Shown: positions 35,852-46,177, numbered from the stretch's first letter. The stretch is 64,000 nucleotides of DNA from Limnohabitans sp. (GCF_030158565.1 NZ_JAOASQ010000020.1:1-64000), one strand, 5' to 3'. Notes: generated by a model not told the origin, from the sequence alone. Numbers and translations: made by a program.

Positions 35852-37507
35852 GTGGCACTGACCCACATCACCCTGCGCGATTTTGTGATCGTGCGCGAAC
35901 TGGAACTGGACCTGAACACCGGTTTTGGCGTCCTGACGGGCGAGACCGGTGCGGGCAAATCCATCCTGATAGACGCCCTGCAACTGGCCCTGGGTGCCCG
36001 GGCTGAGACCAGCGTGGTGCGCGAAGGCGCCAGCCGCTGCGAAGTTTGCGCCGAATTCGAGCCCACACCCGCTGTGGCGGCCTGGCTGAACGAAGCGGGT
36101 TTCGAGAACGAAGCCAGCCTGCTGCTGCGCCGCACGGTGGACACCACCGGCAAAAGCCGCGCCTGGATCAACGGCAGCCCCGCGACCGCCACACAACTGC
36201 GCGAGCTGGGCGAACATTTGCTCGACATCCACGGCCAGCACGCCTGGCAAAGCCTGACCCGCCCTGACGCGGTGCGTGGCCTGCTCGACGCCTATGCCAG
36301 CATCGACACCCGCCCGCTCAAAGCCGCTTGGCACGCCTGGCGCCTGGCCCAGCAAACCCTGGCCGACGCGCAGCAAGCGCAAAGCACCCTGGCCAACGAA
36401 CGCGAACGCCTGGCCTGGCAAATTGGCGAGCTCGACAAGCTCAAGCCCGCCGCTGGCGAGTGGGAAGACATCAGCACCCAACACAGCCGCCTGGCCAATG
36501 CCCAAGCCCTGATCGACGCGGCCAACGAAACGACACTGCTGCTGGAAGGCGACGACGAAGGCGGCGCCCTGCGCCAGCTGTCCCGCGCCATCCAGAGCCT
36601 GCAAGCGCTGGGCCATGTGGAGCCCGAATTCAACGCCTTGGCCGAGGTTCTGCTGTCGGCCCAGGCGCAAGCCGAAGACGTGGCCCACAGCCTGCACAGC
36701 TACCTGCGCAAGACCGACCTGGACCCGCAAACGCTGGCCGAACTGGACGAGCGCATGGGCCTGTGGCTCTCGCTGGCCCGTCGCTACAAAAAGCCCCCCG
36801 AAGAGCTGCCACAGGTGCTGGTTCAATGGCGCGAAGAGCTGGCCCGGCTGGACGCTGCCGCCGATCTGGACGCGCTGGATAAAGCCGAACAAGCCGCGCG
36901 CTTGGCCTGCCTGCAAGCGGCGCAGCAGGTTTCGGCCCAGCGCCAAAAAGCCGCCAAACCCCTGGCCCAAGCTGTCACGGCGGCCATGCAGCAATTGGGC
37001 ATGCAAGGTGGCCGCTTTGAGGTCAGCCTGCAAACGCTGGACGCCCCCGCACAACACGGCCTGGAAGAGGTGAGTTTTCTGGTCGCTGGCCACGAGGGCA
37101 GCACGCCGCGCCCCGTGGGTAAAGTCGCCTCGGGCGGCGAGCTCTCGCGCATCGCGCTGGCCATTGCGGTCACCACCAGCGAGCTGGGCGAAGCGGGCAC
37201 CTTGATCTTTGACGAGGTCGACTCCGGCGTGGGCGGCGCCGTGGCCGAGACCGTGGGCCGCCTGATGAAACAACTGGGCCAACACCGCCAGGTGCTGGCC
37301 GTGACCCACCTGCCCCAGGTGGCCGCCTGTGCCGACCACCACCTGCTGGTCAGCAAAGCCGCAGCCCAAGGCCAGGTCAGCAGCCAAGTGCGCGCTGTCA
37401 GCGGCGAAGAGCGCGTCAGCGAAATCGCCCGCATGCTGGGCGGCGAAAAACTCTCGGCCACCACCTTGGCCCACGCCCGCGAAATGCTGGGCACCCCACA
37501 AGGCTGA
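35852..37507 (+). CDS. recN: DNA repair protein RecN
   Basis: The 551-residue SMC-like ATPase of double-strand-break repair has Walker [15 protein letters not shown] and the dimer motif [14 protein letters not shown] long helical coiled-coil middle (about 160-370) follows, then signature [14 protein letters not shown] and Walker [14 protein letters not shown] with VTHLPQVAA. It starts at a GTG 3 bases after the nadK stop, which is the only codon giving the family N-terminus [14 protein letters not shown]. Confidence 0.96.
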   Translation: MALTHITLRDFVIVRELELDLNTGFGVLTGETGAGKSILIDALQLALGARAETSVVREGASRCEVCAEFEPTPAVAAWLNEAGFENEASLLLRRTVDTTGKSRAWINGSPATATQLRELGEHLLDIHGQHAWQSLTRPDAVRGLLDAYASIDTRPLKAAWHAWRLAQQTLADAQQAQSTLANERERLAWQIGELDKLKPAAGEWEDISTQHSRLANAQALIDAANETTLLLEGDDEGGALRQLSRAIQSLQALGHVEPEFNALAEVLLSAQAQAEDVAHSLHSYLRKTDLDPQTLAELDERMGLWLSLARRYKKPPEELPQVLVQWREELARLDAAADLDALDKAEQAARLACLQAAQQVSAQRQKAAKPLAQAVTAAMQQLGMQGGRFEVSLQTLDAPAQHGLEEVSFLVAGHEGSTPRPVGKVASGGELSRIALAIAVTTSELGEAGTLIFDEVDSGVGGAVAETVGRLMKQLGQHRQVLAVTHLPQVAACADHHLLVSKAAAQGQVSSQVRAVSGEERVSEIARMLGGEKLSATTLAHAREMLGTPQG

Positions 37508-37509
37508 AC

Positions 37510-38367
37510 ATGGACATCATCCTGATCACCGGCATGTCCGGCTCCGGCAAATCGGTGGCGCTGCACGCCCTGGAGGACGCCGGCTACTACTGCGTGGACA
37601 ACCTGCCGCCCGAGCTGCTGATCCCCTTTGTCAAACTCGAAGAAGAACAAAAAGAGCAGCGATTGGCGATTGCCATTGATGTGCGCAGCGCCAACTCGCT
37701 GCACCTGATGCCCGAGCAAATGGCCATCCTGCGCGACATGGGCATGACGGTGAAGTCCCTGTTTCTGGACTCGTCATCCGACACGCTGATGCGCCGCTAT
37801 TCCGAGACGCGTCGCAAACACCCCCTGTCCGGCGGTGACAAACCGCAAAACGACAAAGACCTGGCCGAGACCATCGCCTTCGAACGCGAGTTGCTGTCCG
37901 ACCTGCGCGAACGCGCCCACGTGATCGACACCAGCTTGCTGCGTTCGGCCCAGCTGCAAACCTATGTCAAAACCATGGTCAGCGCCCCGTTTGCGCAACT
38001 GACGCTGGTGTTCGAGTCCTTCGCCTTCAAACGCGGCATCCCGACCGATGCGGACTACGTGTTCGACGTGCGCATGCTGCCCAACCCGCACTACGAAAGT
38101 GCCTTGCGGCCCCTCACCGGCATGGATGAGCCCGTACAAGCGTATTTGCGTCAGTCGGAAGAGTTTGTGCAAATGCAGCTGCAGATCGAAGGCTTTCTGG
38201 CGCAATGGATTCCCACCATCGAGCGCGATCACCGCAGCTACCTCACGGTGGCCATTGGTTGCACCGGCGGGCAGCACCGTTCGGTCTTCATGGTCGAGCA
38301 GTTGGCCCAAAGCTTTGGCAAACGCTGGCTCACCCTCAAACGCCACCGCGAACAAGACGGCAAATGA
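37510..38367 (+). CDS. rapZ: RNase adapter protein RapZ
   Basis: The 285-residue nucleotide-binding protein has the P-loop [30 protein letters not shown], and the C-terminal domain [20 protein letters not shown] that in enterobacteria binds GlmY/GlmZ RNAs and RNase E. It starts 2 bases after recN and is probably in the same transcript. Its RNA partners in betaproteobacteria are not known to me. Confidence 0.94.
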   Translation: MDIILITGMSGSGKSVALHALEDAGYYCVDNLPPELLIPFVKLEEEQKEQRLAIAIDVRSANSLHLMPEQMAILRDMGMTVKSLFLDSSSDTLMRRYSETRRKHPLSGGDKPQNDKDLAETIAFERELLSDLRERAHVIDTSLLRSAQLQTYVKTMVSAPFAQLTLVFESFAFKRGIPTDADYVFDVRMLPNPHYESALRPLTGMDEPVQAYLRQSEEFVQMQLQIEGFLAQWIPTIERDHRSYLTVAIGCTGGQHRSVFMVEQLAQSFGKRWLTLKRHREQDGK

Positions 38368-38411
38368 CCCCGGGACGGTAAACTCATCGGTTTTGAATCT
38401 TCATACCGGCC

Positions 38412-39413
38412 ATGTCCCACTACCACCTCTACGCCATCGGCAACGCCCTGGTCGACACCGAATACGAAGTCTCTGACGAACTGCTGGCTGCCATGGGCGT
38501 CAGCAAGCGGCACATGACGCTGATTGATACCGCACAACGCGCCGAATTGCTGACCCACGTGCAAGGTCTGCACGCCCGCCGCACCGGTGGCGGCTCGGCA
38601 GGCAACACGGTAGTGGCACTGGCCCAGCTGGGCGGCAAGGCGTTTTATTCGTGCCGCGTGGCCGACGATGAACTGGGCGCGTTCTACAGCCAAGACCTGC
38701 AAACCAACGGCGTGGCCACCAACCTGACCCACACTGCTGCGAAAGCAGGCCAGACCGGCAGCTGCATGGTGCTGGTCACGCCCGATGCCGAGCGCAGCAT
38801 GTGCACCTTCCTGGGCGCCACCTCGCAACTCGACGCCAGCGCCCTGCACCCGCAGGACATCGCCAAGTCAAGCATCTATTACATGGAAGGCTACCTGGCC
38901 GCTTCGCCCACGGGCCTCGAAGCCGCTGTGCAAGGTCGCCAAATTGCCATTGAACACAAGGTGCAAACCGCGTTGACCCTGAGCGATGTGAGCATGATCA
39001 ACTTCTGCCGCGCTGGCTTGGAAGCCATGATCGGCAACGGTCTGGACTACCTGTTCGCCAACGAAGAAGAAGCGCAAACTTGGTGCGGCACGACCGATTT
39101 GGACGTCATCATTGGCCAGCTGTCACAACTGGCCACCACGCTGTGCCTGACGCGTGGCCCCAAAGGCTGCATTGTCGTGCAAGGTGGCAACCGCATCGAA
39201 GTGCCCGCCGTGCCCACCAAGGCCGTGGACACCAACGGCGCAGGCGACATGTTTGCCGGCGCCTTCCTGTACGGCATCACCCACGGCCAAAGCCCCGCGC
39301 AAGCCGCCGCCCTGGCCAACCGCGCCGCCGCTGCCGTGGTCAGCCAACACGGCAACCGCCTGACGGCCACACAACTGCAAGGCATTGCCGCCCAAGCTGC
39401 AACGGCCTGCTGA
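38412..39413 (+). CDS. Adenosine kinase (PfkB family)
   Basis: The 333-residue carbohydrate/nucleoside kinase has the first PfkB signature (TGGGSAGNTVVALAQLGGKA) and the second (AVDTNGAGDMFAGAFLYGI), whose Asp in NGAGD is the catalytic base. Betaproteobacterial proteins with this start (YHLYAIGNALVDTEYEV) are annotated as adenosine kinases phosphorylating adenosine to AMP. Sequence alone does not exclude another nucleoside or sugar. A run of palindromic repeats follows it directly. Confidence 0.85.
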   Translation: MSHYHLYAIGNALVDTEYEVSDELLAAMGVSKRHMTLIDTAQRAELLTHVQGLHARRTGGGSAGNTVVALAQLGGKAFYSCRVADDELGAFYSQDLQTNGVATNLTHTAAKAGQTGSCMVLVTPDAERSMCTFLGATSQLDASALHPQDIAKSSIYYMEGYLAASPTGLEAAVQGRQIAIEHKVQTALTLSDVSMINFCRAGLEAMIGNGLDYLFANEEEAQTWCGTTDLDVIIGQLSQLATTLCLTRGPKGCIVVQGGNRIEVPAVPTKAVDTNGAGDMFAGAFLYGITHGQSPAQAAALANRAAAAVVSQHGNRLTATQLQGIAAQAATAC

Positions 39414-39462
39414 GCTGGCCCGGGGCTGTAGATTTGGCCGTAGGCTGTTGATTTGGACCCCT

Positions 39463-39876
39463 GTCACCCCGGGCGAAGACCAGCCCCACTGTCACCCCGG
39501 GCGGAGACCCGGGGTCCATCCCCCTTGCATGCAGTGGATCCCGGATCAAGTCCGGGATGACAGGCGAAGCAAGTTGCCCTGACTTGTCACCCCTGGCGAA
39601 AACCCTGCCCCCTTGTCACCCCGGGCGGAGACCCGGGGTCCATCTCCCTTGCATGCAATGGATCCCGGATCAAGTCCGGGATGACTGAAAAAAAGAAGTC
39701 CGGAATGACAGGCGCAGCAAGTCCCCCTAACTTGTCACCCCGGGCGGAGACGCGCCCCCTTGTCACCCCGGGCGGAGACCCGGGGTCCATCTCTCTTACA
39801 TGCAACGGATCCCGGATCAAGTCCGGGATGACTGATTAAAGAAGTCCGGGATGACTAAAAAAAAGTCCGGGATCAC
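39463..39876. repeat. Cluster of 71-bp palindromic repeats (family A)
   Basis: Three full units of exactly 71 bases lie at 39491-39561, 39615-39685 and 39762-39832. Each begins GTCACCCCGGGCGGAGACC, has a TTGCATGCA or TTACATGCA centre and ends GATCCCGGATCAAGTCCGGG then ATGAC. Both arms hold their own hairpin: ACCCCGGGCGGAGACCCGGGGT on one side and ATCCCGGATCAAGTCCGGGAT on the other. Extra half-units lie at about 39463, 39586, 39734, 39697, 39842 and 39863. The array fills the space between the adenosine kinase and the convergent exporter ATPase and contains no gene. These are REP/BIME-like elements that could act as transcript ends. Confidence 0.85.
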
Positions 39877-39922
39877 AGAAGCAACAGATTCACCCGACAT
39901 TTTCAAACTGCACAGCACCACA

Positions 39923-40621
39923 TCAACCACTTTGGATCAGGCCATCCACCACCTGGATGGTCTTGTCGCAGCGCTTGCCCAGCTCCGGGTTGTGCGTGAC
40001 CAGCAGCACCGTGGTGCCCTGCTCCTGGTTGATGCGCCTGAGCAGTGCAAACACCGCATCGGCGCTCTTGGTGTCCAGGTTGCCGGTGGGCTCGTCGGCC
40101 AGCAACAGGGCCGGGTTCATGGCCAGGGCCCGCGCCAAAGACACGCGCTGTTGCTGGCCGCCGCTCATGTTGTTGGCCATGTTGTTTTTCCAGGGCGTCA
40201 GGCCCACGCTCTCCAGCAGGGCTTCGGCGCGCTCGCGCATGGCTTGATTCGGAAAACCCGCCGCGCCCAGCATGGGCATCATCACGTTTTCCAATGCGGT
40301 GAAGGCCGAGATCAGGTGGTGGTACTGGAACACAAAGCCAATGTGGTGCCCACGCAAACGCGTCAGCGCCTGATCGGCCAGCAGCGTGGTTTCTTCGCCC
40401 GCCATCTGCAGCAAGCCCGAGGTGGGCCGGTCCAGCAAGCCGATGATGTTGAGCAAGGTGCTCTTGCCCGAGCCCGAAGGCCCCATCACCGCGCAAAAGT
40501 CGCCACGGCGCAGCGTCAGGTCAATGCCATGCAGCACCTCGGTCTCGATGCCGGTGCCCACATTGAAGGCCTTGCGCACGCCCTGCAAACACACCACCAC
40601 ATCTTGCTGTGCATCAGCCAT
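39923..40621 (-). CDS. ABC exporter ATP-binding protein (MacB/LolD/DevA type)
   Basis: The 232-residue ATPase has Walker [21 protein letters not shown], signature [16 protein letters not shown] and Walker [14 protein letters not shown] with the THNPELG switch. The form [13 protein letters not shown] and PTGNLDTK mark the MacB/LolD/DevA group of mechanotransmission transporters. It overlaps the permease gene upstream by 8 bases. With the adaptor and permease it forms a tripartite-type exporter. An outer-membrane partner is not present here. Confidence 0.9.
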   Translation of the reverse strand: MADAQQDVVVCLQGVRKAFNVGTGIETEVLHGIDLTLRRGDFCAVMGPSGSGKSTLLNIIGLLDRPTSGLLQMAGEETTLLADQALTRLRGHHIGFVFQYHHLISAFTALENVMMPMLGAAGFPNQAMRERAEALLESVGLTPWKNNMANNMSGGQQQRVSLARALAMNPALLLADEPTGNLDTKSADAVFALLRRINQEQGTTVLLVTHNPELGKRCDKTIQVVDGLIQSG

Positions 40622-41846
40622 GGATCGCCTCCACCGGGTTCAAGCGTGCTGCCCGCAAAGCCGGTGCATAAGCTGCGGCCAGGCCCGTGAGTGTGGCCAA
40701 GCCCAGCGCCACAGCAAACAGCACCGGATCCAGCACCAGCGGGAACAACGGCGTGCCATCGGCATTCAAGGCCAGGTGTTGCCACAGCACCAAGCCCACC
40801 GCACCCACCACGCAGCCCAACACCGCGCCACCCCAACCCAGCAAGCCGCCTTGCAATAAAAACACGCGCAGCACCTGCCCACGCGAAATGCCCATCGCCC
40901 GCATGATCCCGATCTCGCGCGACTTCTGCACCACCGACACCACCAGCACACTGGCAATGCCAAACGCCACCGACAGGCCCACAAAAAACCGGATCGCCGT
41001 GTTGGCGGTGCTCTGCGCACTCACCGCCGCAAAAAACTGCGCGCCGGTCTTGATCCAGCTGTCGGCCTGCACGCCGGTGGCAGCCTGAATGCGCTGGGCC
41101 AGGATCTCGGCCGCGTACACGTCGCGCACCGTCACCTCGATGCTGGTCACACCGCCCAACAAACCCAACAGACTCTGTGCCGTGCGCAGCGCCACAAAGG
41201 TGCTGCGCTGATTGGCGCTCTTGTTGCCCAGGTCAAACACCCCGGTGATGGTCAAGGTGGTGGCCACACCCGCCGCATTGGCCACGCGCAGTTTGTCGCC
41301 CACATCCACGCCCAGGTCGCTGGCCAGGTCGGTGCCCACCAAAATGTCCTGCCCCGTCAAGCGCGGCGTGCCTCGCACGATTTTCTCGGGCAGCTTGACG
41401 ATCTGAAAATAATCCTCAGCCTCCACCCCCGTGAGGCTGATGGCCCGGCTTGCACTGCCGCGCACCGCCAAGGCCGAACCACTGACCACCGGCGAGACCA
41501 CCACCACATCGGGCATTTTGCGGATGTCGGTCACCAGCGATTGCCACTGGTCAATCGACTTGAGCCTTTGCAAAGGCGGCTGCACGATGGCCACATTGAC
41601 CTCGCTGGGCGTGACCGCCTGCAAAGTGCGCGTGACCTCTTTGGGCGGCAAAAGCTGGATGTGCGCCTGCGCCGACAACACCCGCGCGATGAAGTTGCCC
41701 TGCAAGCCCGCCAGCAGCGCCGACATGAACACGATCACGCCCACCCCGATGGCCACGCCCACCAAAATGAACACCGTCTGCATGCGGCCTTCGCGCAAAA
41801 AGCGGATCGCCACAATCCATTCAAACGGCACCCAAGGCTTGAACAT
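40614..41846 (-). CDS. ABC exporter permease (FtsX/MacB-like, DevC type)
   Basis: The 410-residue membrane protein has one N-terminal helix ([21 protein letters not shown]), a periplasmic domain of about 240 residues, and three C-terminal helices with the FtsX-type segment [20 protein letters not shown]. It matches stand-alone MacB-like permeases. It starts 12 bases after the adaptor stop. The exported substrate is unknown; candidates for such sets are lipids, peptides or glycolipids. Confidence 0.9.
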   Translation of the reverse strand: MFKPWVPFEWIVAIRFLREGRMQTVFILVGVAIGVGVIVFMSALLAGLQGNFIARVLSAQAHIQLLPPKEVTRTLQAVTPSEVNVAIVQPPLQRLKSIDQWQSLVTDIRKMPDVVVVSPVVSGSALAVRGSASRAISLTGVEAEDYFQIVKLPEKIVRGTPRLTGQDILVGTDLASDLGVDVGDKLRVANAAGVATTLTITGVFDLGNKSANQRSTFVALRTAQSLLGLLGGVTSIEVTVRDVYAAEILAQRIQAATGVQADSWIKTGAQFFAAVSAQSTANTAIRFFVGLSVAFGIASVLVVSVVQKSREIGIMRAMGISRGQVLRVFLLQGGLLGWGGAVLGCVVGAVGLVLWQHLALNADGTPLFPLVLDPVLFAVALGLATLTGLAAAYAPALRAARLNPVEAIHG

Positions 41847-41858
41847 GCTGAGGCCCGT

Positions 41859-43085
41859 TCAAGGTTGCGCACGCACGCGCTGGCCTTCGCGCAGCGTATT
41901 AGCACCACCGCCAGGCATGGCGATCACGGCATCGCCCTCGCGCAAACCGGCCAACACCTCGACCCACGCGCCACCGCGCAAGCCCAGCCGCACCGGGCGG
42001 CGCACCGCATGGCCCGCATCGCGCAGCCACACCCAGGGCGCTGACCCATTGATGTCGTTGACGTGCCCCACCTGCAGCGCCAACGCTTGCGGCTTGCGCG
42101 CCACCGCCATGTCCACCGACACGGTCATGTCTTGCCGCAAAGTGTGAACAGGCTCCAGCACATCGAGCTTGACCTCCACCGCCCCGGTCTGCGCGTTGAT
42201 GCCGGGGTTGATGTAGGCCACTTGGGCCTTGAACTTTTGCTGCGGGTAAGCATCGGCCGAGGCCAGCGCCTGCTGCCCCAGCGCGATCAGGCGCAGGTTT
42301 TTTTCATCGATCTGCACCACCAGCTGCGTGGCCCCTTCGGGTGACAAAGTCATCAAGACCTTGCCCGCTTGCACCACATCGCCCACCTCCACCGTGCGGC
42401 CAATCAACTGGCCACTCACGGGCGCCTTGACCACCGCATAGCGGGCCCTGGCGCCTACCACTTCGGCGTTGGCCTGCGCCTCGGCCACGGCACCCACGGC
42501 CAGGCTGTGTTCAGCGCCGCCGACTTGGGTCGATGCCACTTGTTTTTGTGCGGCCAGCGCTTGCGCATCGGCCAGCGCCAAAGCCTTGCGCGACTCGTCC
42601 AGCGCGGCCTGCCCGATGAAGCCTTGTTCAAACAAAGCCTGATTGCGCTGCCCGCTGGCCCGGGCGGCGTCCAAGTTGGCCTGTGCCTGGCGCAGCGTCT
42701 GCTGCACCACCGGCCCCTGCAAATCGTTCAACTGGCGCAGCCTGCCTTGTGCCTGCACCACGGCCAGCTCGGCCTGGCGCTTGGCCGACTGCAGCTCGGT
42801 ACTGACCAACTCGATCAACACATCGCCCGCCTTGACGGCCTGCCCCTCCACCACCGGCACACGCGCCACCGTGCCGGTGATCTGCGCACCAATGTCCACC
42901 CGGTGCGGGGTCTCCACCCGGCCACTGGCCACCACGGTTTGCAGCAAATCGCGGCGCTGCACGGCCTCGGTCTGCACCTGCGGACCTACCCACCAGCGCC
43001 ACAAGGCCGCGCCCAACAGCAAGGCCAGCAAGCCCAACATCAATTGACCGCCATGTTGGCGAATCCAGGTCCAAACAGCATTCAT
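41859..43085 (-). CDS. Periplasmic adaptor (MacA/HlyD family)
   Basis: The roughly 408-residue membrane-fusion protein has a single N-terminal helix (GQLMLGLLALLLGAALWRWW), a first lipoyl half (VETPHRVDIGAQITGTVARV, EGQAVKAGDVLIEL), a long coiled-coil hairpin rich in Ala/Gln (about 85-200), and the second half APVSGQLIGRTVEVGDVVQAG. A start at 43085 is used; 43106 is an alternative with a somewhat better leader. It links an inner-membrane ABC exporter to the outer membrane and is the first gene of the three-gene exporter unit. Confidence 0.88.
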   Translation of the reverse strand: MNAVWTWIRQHGGQLMLGLLALLLGAALWRWWVGPQVQTEAVQRRDLLQTVVASGRVETPHRVDIGAQITGTVARVPVVEGQAVKAGDVLIELVSTELQSAKRQAELAVVQAQGRLRQLNDLQGPVVQQTLRQAQANLDAARASGQRNQALFEQGFIGQAALDESRKALALADAQALAAQKQVASTQVGGAEHSLAVGAVAEAQANAEVVGARARYAVVKAPVSGQLIGRTVEVGDVVQAGKVLMTLSPEGATQLVVQIDEKNLRLIALGQQALASADAYPQQKFKAQVAYINPGINAQTGAVEVKLDVLEPVHTLRQDMTVSVDMAVARKPQALALQVGHVNDINGSAPWVWLRDAGHAVRRPVRLGLRGGAWVEVLAGLREGDAVIAMPGGGANTLREGQRVRAQP

Positions 43086-43211
43086 GAGGGCATTGTGTGG
43101 GGCCATGCCCTTGCCGCACATGATCCAAGTCAAGATCAGCCCATCCGCAGGGTGTGCGTCAGCCAACTGGGCAACAATAGAGGCTGTCCCTGATCTACAC
43201 CCCTAACTCTT

Positions 43212-44348
43212 ATGAAAAAAATACTGCTTTTGGGTTCTGGTGAACTCGGCAAAGAATTCGTCATCAGCGCCAAGCGCCTGGGCTGCCACGTCATTGCCTG
43301 CGACAGCTACGCCGGTGCCCCCGCCATGCAAGTGGCCGACGAGTTTTGCGTCTTCAGCATGCTGGACGAAGCACCGCTGCGTGCCGCCATTGCCAAATAC
43401 CAGCCCGATTTGATCGTCCCCGAGATCGAAGCCATCCGCACCGAAGTGCTGCTGGAGGTGGAGAAAGAAGGCTTTGAAGTCATCCCCAGCGCCCGCGCCG
43501 CCAACCTGACCATGAACCGCGACCGCATCCGCGATGTGGCGGTGGGCCTGGGCGTGCGCACCGCCAAGTTCAGCTACGCCGAATCGGCTGAAGAGCTGAT
43601 GGCCCGTGCCACCGAAATCGGTTTCCCGGTCGTCATCAAGCCCGTCATGAGCTCGTCGGGCAAAGGCCAAAGCGTGGCCAAGACCGCCGCCGACATCCAG
43701 GCCAGCTGGGACTACGCCTGCGCCGGCATGCGCGGCGACCGCCAGAAAGTCATAGCCGAAGAATTCATCCACTTCGAGTTTGAAATCACCCTGCTCACGG
43801 TGCGCCAGCGCAATGGCCAAACCCTGTTTTGCGAACCCATTGGCCACGTGCAAGAGCGCGGCGACTACCAATACAGCTGGCAGCCCCAGGGCATGAAGCC
43901 TGAGCAAATCAAAGCCGCACAAGACATGGCCGAAAAAGTCACCACCGACCTGGGCGGCGCGGGCCTGTTTGGCGTGGAGTTTTTCGTGACCAAAGACGAG
44001 GTGATCTTCAGCGAGCTGAGCCCCCGCCCGCACGACACCGGCATGGTCACCCTCATCAGCCAGAACCTGAGCGAGTTTGACCTGCATGCACGCGCTGTGC
44101 TGGGCCTGCCGATTCCGACCATCGAATGCGTCGAAGGCGCCAGCGCCGTGGTGCTGGCCGACAAGGAAGGCAAAGACCCCAAGTTCACTGGCGTCGAAGC
44201 CGCTTTGAGCGAGCCCGGCGTGGACGTGCGCCTGTTTGGCAAACCCACCACCCGCCCCTACCGCCGCATGGCCGTGGCCCTGGCCAAAGGCCCCAACGCA
44301 CTGCAACGTGCGCGGGATGCGGCGGGCAAGATCAAGGTGGTGGTTTAA
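43212..44348 (+). CDS. purT: Formate-dependent GAR transformylase PurT
   Basis: The 378-residue ATP-grasp enzyme makes formyl-GAR from GAR, formate and ATP in purine synthesis. It has [75 protein letters not shown] and [20 protein letters not shown], all diagnostic of PurT. It is divergent from the exporter operon and followed by family A repeats. Confidence 0.96.
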   Translation: MKKILLLGSGELGKEFVISAKRLGCHVIACDSYAGAPAMQVADEFCVFSMLDEAPLRAAIAKYQPDLIVPEIEAIRTEVLLEVEKEGFEVIPSARAANLTMNRDRIRDVAVGLGVRTAKFSYAESAEELMARATEIGFPVVIKPVMSSSGKGQSVAKTAADIQASWDYACAGMRGDRQKVIAEEFIHFEFEITLLTVRQRNGQTLFCEPIGHVQERGDYQYSWQPQGMKPEQIKAAQDMAEKVTTDLGGAGLFGVEFFVTKDEVIFSELSPRPHDTGMVTLISQNLSEFDLHARAVLGLPIPTIECVEGASAVVLADKEGKDPKFTGVEAALSEPGVDVRLFGKPTTRPYRRMAVALAKGPNALQRARDAAGKIKVVV

Positions 44349-44386
44349 GTCGGGCTCACGCTGAGATGATGTGCCGTGACACGCCG

Positions 44387-44684
44387 ATGGATCCCGGGTC
44401 AAGCCCGGGATGACAAATTGGCTGCTGATGACAAATTGGCTGGTGATGACAAATTGGCTGGTGATGACCAATTAGTTGGCGATGACGTGCTGTGTGTTGG
44501 GGCGATCTTGGGCTGACGCAATGGATCCCGGGTCAAGCCCGGGATGACACGGCAAGCGCTTACAAATTGGCGGGCGGAGACAAATTCGTTTTGTCATCCC
44601 GGGCGAAGACCCGGGATCCATCTTCACTCTGGCTGGCAATGACGATTTAAATTTGTCATCCCGTGCGAAGACCCGGGATCCATC
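44387..44684. repeat. Family A half-units plus an 18-bp tandem repeat
   Basis: The gap between purT and the LRR kinase holds four arms related to the 39.5-kb cluster. Two read ATGGATCCCGGGTCAAGCCC then GGGATGAC (44387-44414, 44521-44548). Two are the opposite arm, beginning GTCATCCC and ending GATCCATC (44593-44622, 44655-44684). Within it, 44409-44480 is a tandem repeat of the 18-mer GATGACAAATTGGCTGGT (four units, the last diverged) that grew from the GATGAC end of the first arm. No gene is visible in these 380 bases. Confidence 0.8.
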
Positions 44685-44730
44685 TTCAAAGCACCACCAA
44701 CCCACAAACAAGCACTCTCAGTCCTGAAAC

Positions 44731-46059
44731 ATGCACACCCTGGAACAACTGCGCTCCGGCCAACTGGCAGGTGCCCGCGAGATCAAAATCGCGTGTGGCC
44801 TGAGCGAGTTCCCGCGTGAAATTTTCGACTTGGCCAACACGCTGGAAGTGCTGGATTTGTCGGGCAACGCCTTGTCTGCCTTGCCCGATGATTTTGCGCG
44901 GCTGCACAAGTTGCGCATCTTCTTTGCCTCCGACAACGCCTTCACCGAAGTGCCCGAAGTTCTGGGCCAGTGCCCGGCGCTCAGCATGGTCGGCTTCAAG
45001 GCCAACCGCATCCGCCACCTGCCTGGCCAAGCCCTGCCCGCAACGCTGCGCTGGCTGATCCTGACCGACAACGCACTGACCGCCCTGCCCGCAGAGATTG
45101 GCCGATGCGCCCAGCTGCAAAAGCTCATGCTCGCTGGCAACCAATTGAGCGCCTTGCCACCCGAGCTGGCCGCATGCCACAAGCTGGAGCTGCTGCGCAT
45201 TTCGGCCAACCGCCTGACCGCGCTGCCCGACTGGCTGCTGCGCATGCCACGCCTGACTTGGCTGGCCTGCGGGGGCAACCCGTTGGGCGAAGCCGCTGAA
45301 GCGCAGGCGCTGCACCACGCACCCATCGCGCACATCGCCTGGTCAGACCTGCAGATGCAGCAACAGCTCGGCCAAGGCGCATCGGGCGTCATCCACCAAG
45401 CGCTGCTGCACACACCGCAAGGTCTGCGCCCCGTGGCCGTCAAACTGTTCAAAGGTGCCGTCACCAGCGACGGCTGGCCGCACACCGAAATGGCCGTCTG
45501 CCTGCATGCGGGCACGCACCCGCAGCTGATCCCGGCGCTCGGCCAAATCACGGGCCACCCTGCGGCCACTCAAGGCCTGGTCATGCCCTTGATCGATCCG
45601 CTCATGCGCAACCTGGCCGGGCCACCCAGCCTGGCCTCATGCACCCGAGATATTTATGCCGAGACCACCCGCTTCACGCTGAACGCTACATTGCAACTGG
45701 CCCATGGCATCGCCTCGGCCGCACGGCACTTGCATCAGCGAGGCGTCATGCACGGCGATCTGTATGCTCACAACATCCTGCACGACGGCCAAGGCCACGC
45801 CCTGCTCGGCGACTTCGGCGCGGCCTGGCTTCTGGGCGGCACAGCCCCCTCAACCGCGCAGGCTCTGCAACAACTCGAAGTGCGCGCCTTCGGCTGCCTG
45901 CTCGAAGAGTTGCTGGACCGGTGCGATGTGAGCGGCACGCCCCAAGCCGCGCTGGCAGGGCTGCAGGATTTGAAGCAACAGTGTCTGCGTGAGACACCCG
46001 CTGAAAGGCCCGGCTTTGAGGTCATCGAAGACTGGATCGCCACGCTTCGCTCGCGATGA
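44731..46059 (+). CDS. Leucine-rich-repeat protein kinase
   Basis: The 442-residue protein has about seven leucine-rich repeats (about 35-205; repeats of the L-x-x-L-x-L-x-x-N-x-L-x-x-LP type such as LEVLDLSGNALSALP and LQKLMLAGNQLSALP). A eukaryotic-type kinase domain follows (about 208-440): glycine loop LGQGASGVIHQAL, VAVK lysine, catalytic loop HGDLYAHNIL and metal-binding GDFGAAWLL. The loop has HGDLYAHN rather than HRDLKxxN, as in some bacterial kinases; Asp and Asn are kept, so activity is likely. No membrane segment is seen, so it is cytoplasmic. The last residues and stop are encoded by a family B repeat. Confidence 0.88.
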   Translation: MHTLEQLRSGQLAGAREIKIACGLSEFPREIFDLANTLEVLDLSGNALSALPDDFARLHKLRIFFASDNAFTEVPEVLGQCPALSMVGFKANRIRHLPGQALPATLRWLILTDNALTALPAEIGRCAQLQKLMLAGNQLSALPPELAACHKLELLRISANRLTALPDWLLRMPRLTWLACGGNPLGEAAEAQALHHAPIAHIAWSDLQMQQQLGQGASGVIHQALLHTPQGLRPVAVKLFKGAVTSDGWPHTEMAVCLHAGTHPQLIPALGQITGHPAATQGLVMPLIDPLMRNLAGPPSLASCTRDIYAETTRFTLNATLQLAHGIASAARHLHQRGVMHGDLYAHNILHDGQGHALLGDFGAAWLLGGTAPSTAQALQQLEVRAFGCLLEELLDRCDVSGTPQAALAGLQDLKQQCLRETPAERPGFEVIEDWIATLRSR

Positions 46060-46150
46060 CGGGGATAGAAGCTCCCGATGGCGGGGATAGGAGCTCGCGA
46101 TGACTTACTTCTCGTCATTGCGAGGAGCGCAGCGACGTGGCAATCCAGTC
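46037..46150. repeat. Family B repeats between LRR kinase and galE
   Basis: TGGATCGCCACGCTTCGCTC followed by GCGATGAC covers the end of the kinase gene (about 46032-46060), and 46114-46150 holds the opposite form GTCATTGCGAGGAGCGCAGC followed by GACGTGGCAATCCAGTC. Two shorter AGCTC(G/C)CGATG pieces lie between. Related copies occur near 48.4, 58.9, 59.85-60.0 and 62.2 kb. Confidence 0.75.
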
Positions 46151-46177
46151 TCTGCGCACACGAAACACTACAATCAA

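Noticed and set aside
35030-37501. Very long open frame (over 800 codons) on the minus strand
   Set aside because: It lies entirely antisense to nadK and recN, whose motifs are clear, and its composition (Gly/Ala/Gln/His-rich) is typical of an antisense frame in GC-rich DNA.
39463-39876. Possible CRISPR array
   Set aside because: The repeated units are themselves palindromic with conserved cores, the intervals are irregular and not spacer-like, and no cas genes are nearby.
43203-44471. Minus-strand open frame of about 420 codons
   Set aside because: Antisense to purT, which has full family motifs, and it runs into the palindromic repeats.
44409-44480. 18-bp tandem units as a short CRISPR or iteron origin
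   Set aside because: Units are directly adjacent with no spacers, there is no replication initiator gene, and the motif derives from the neighbouring repeat.
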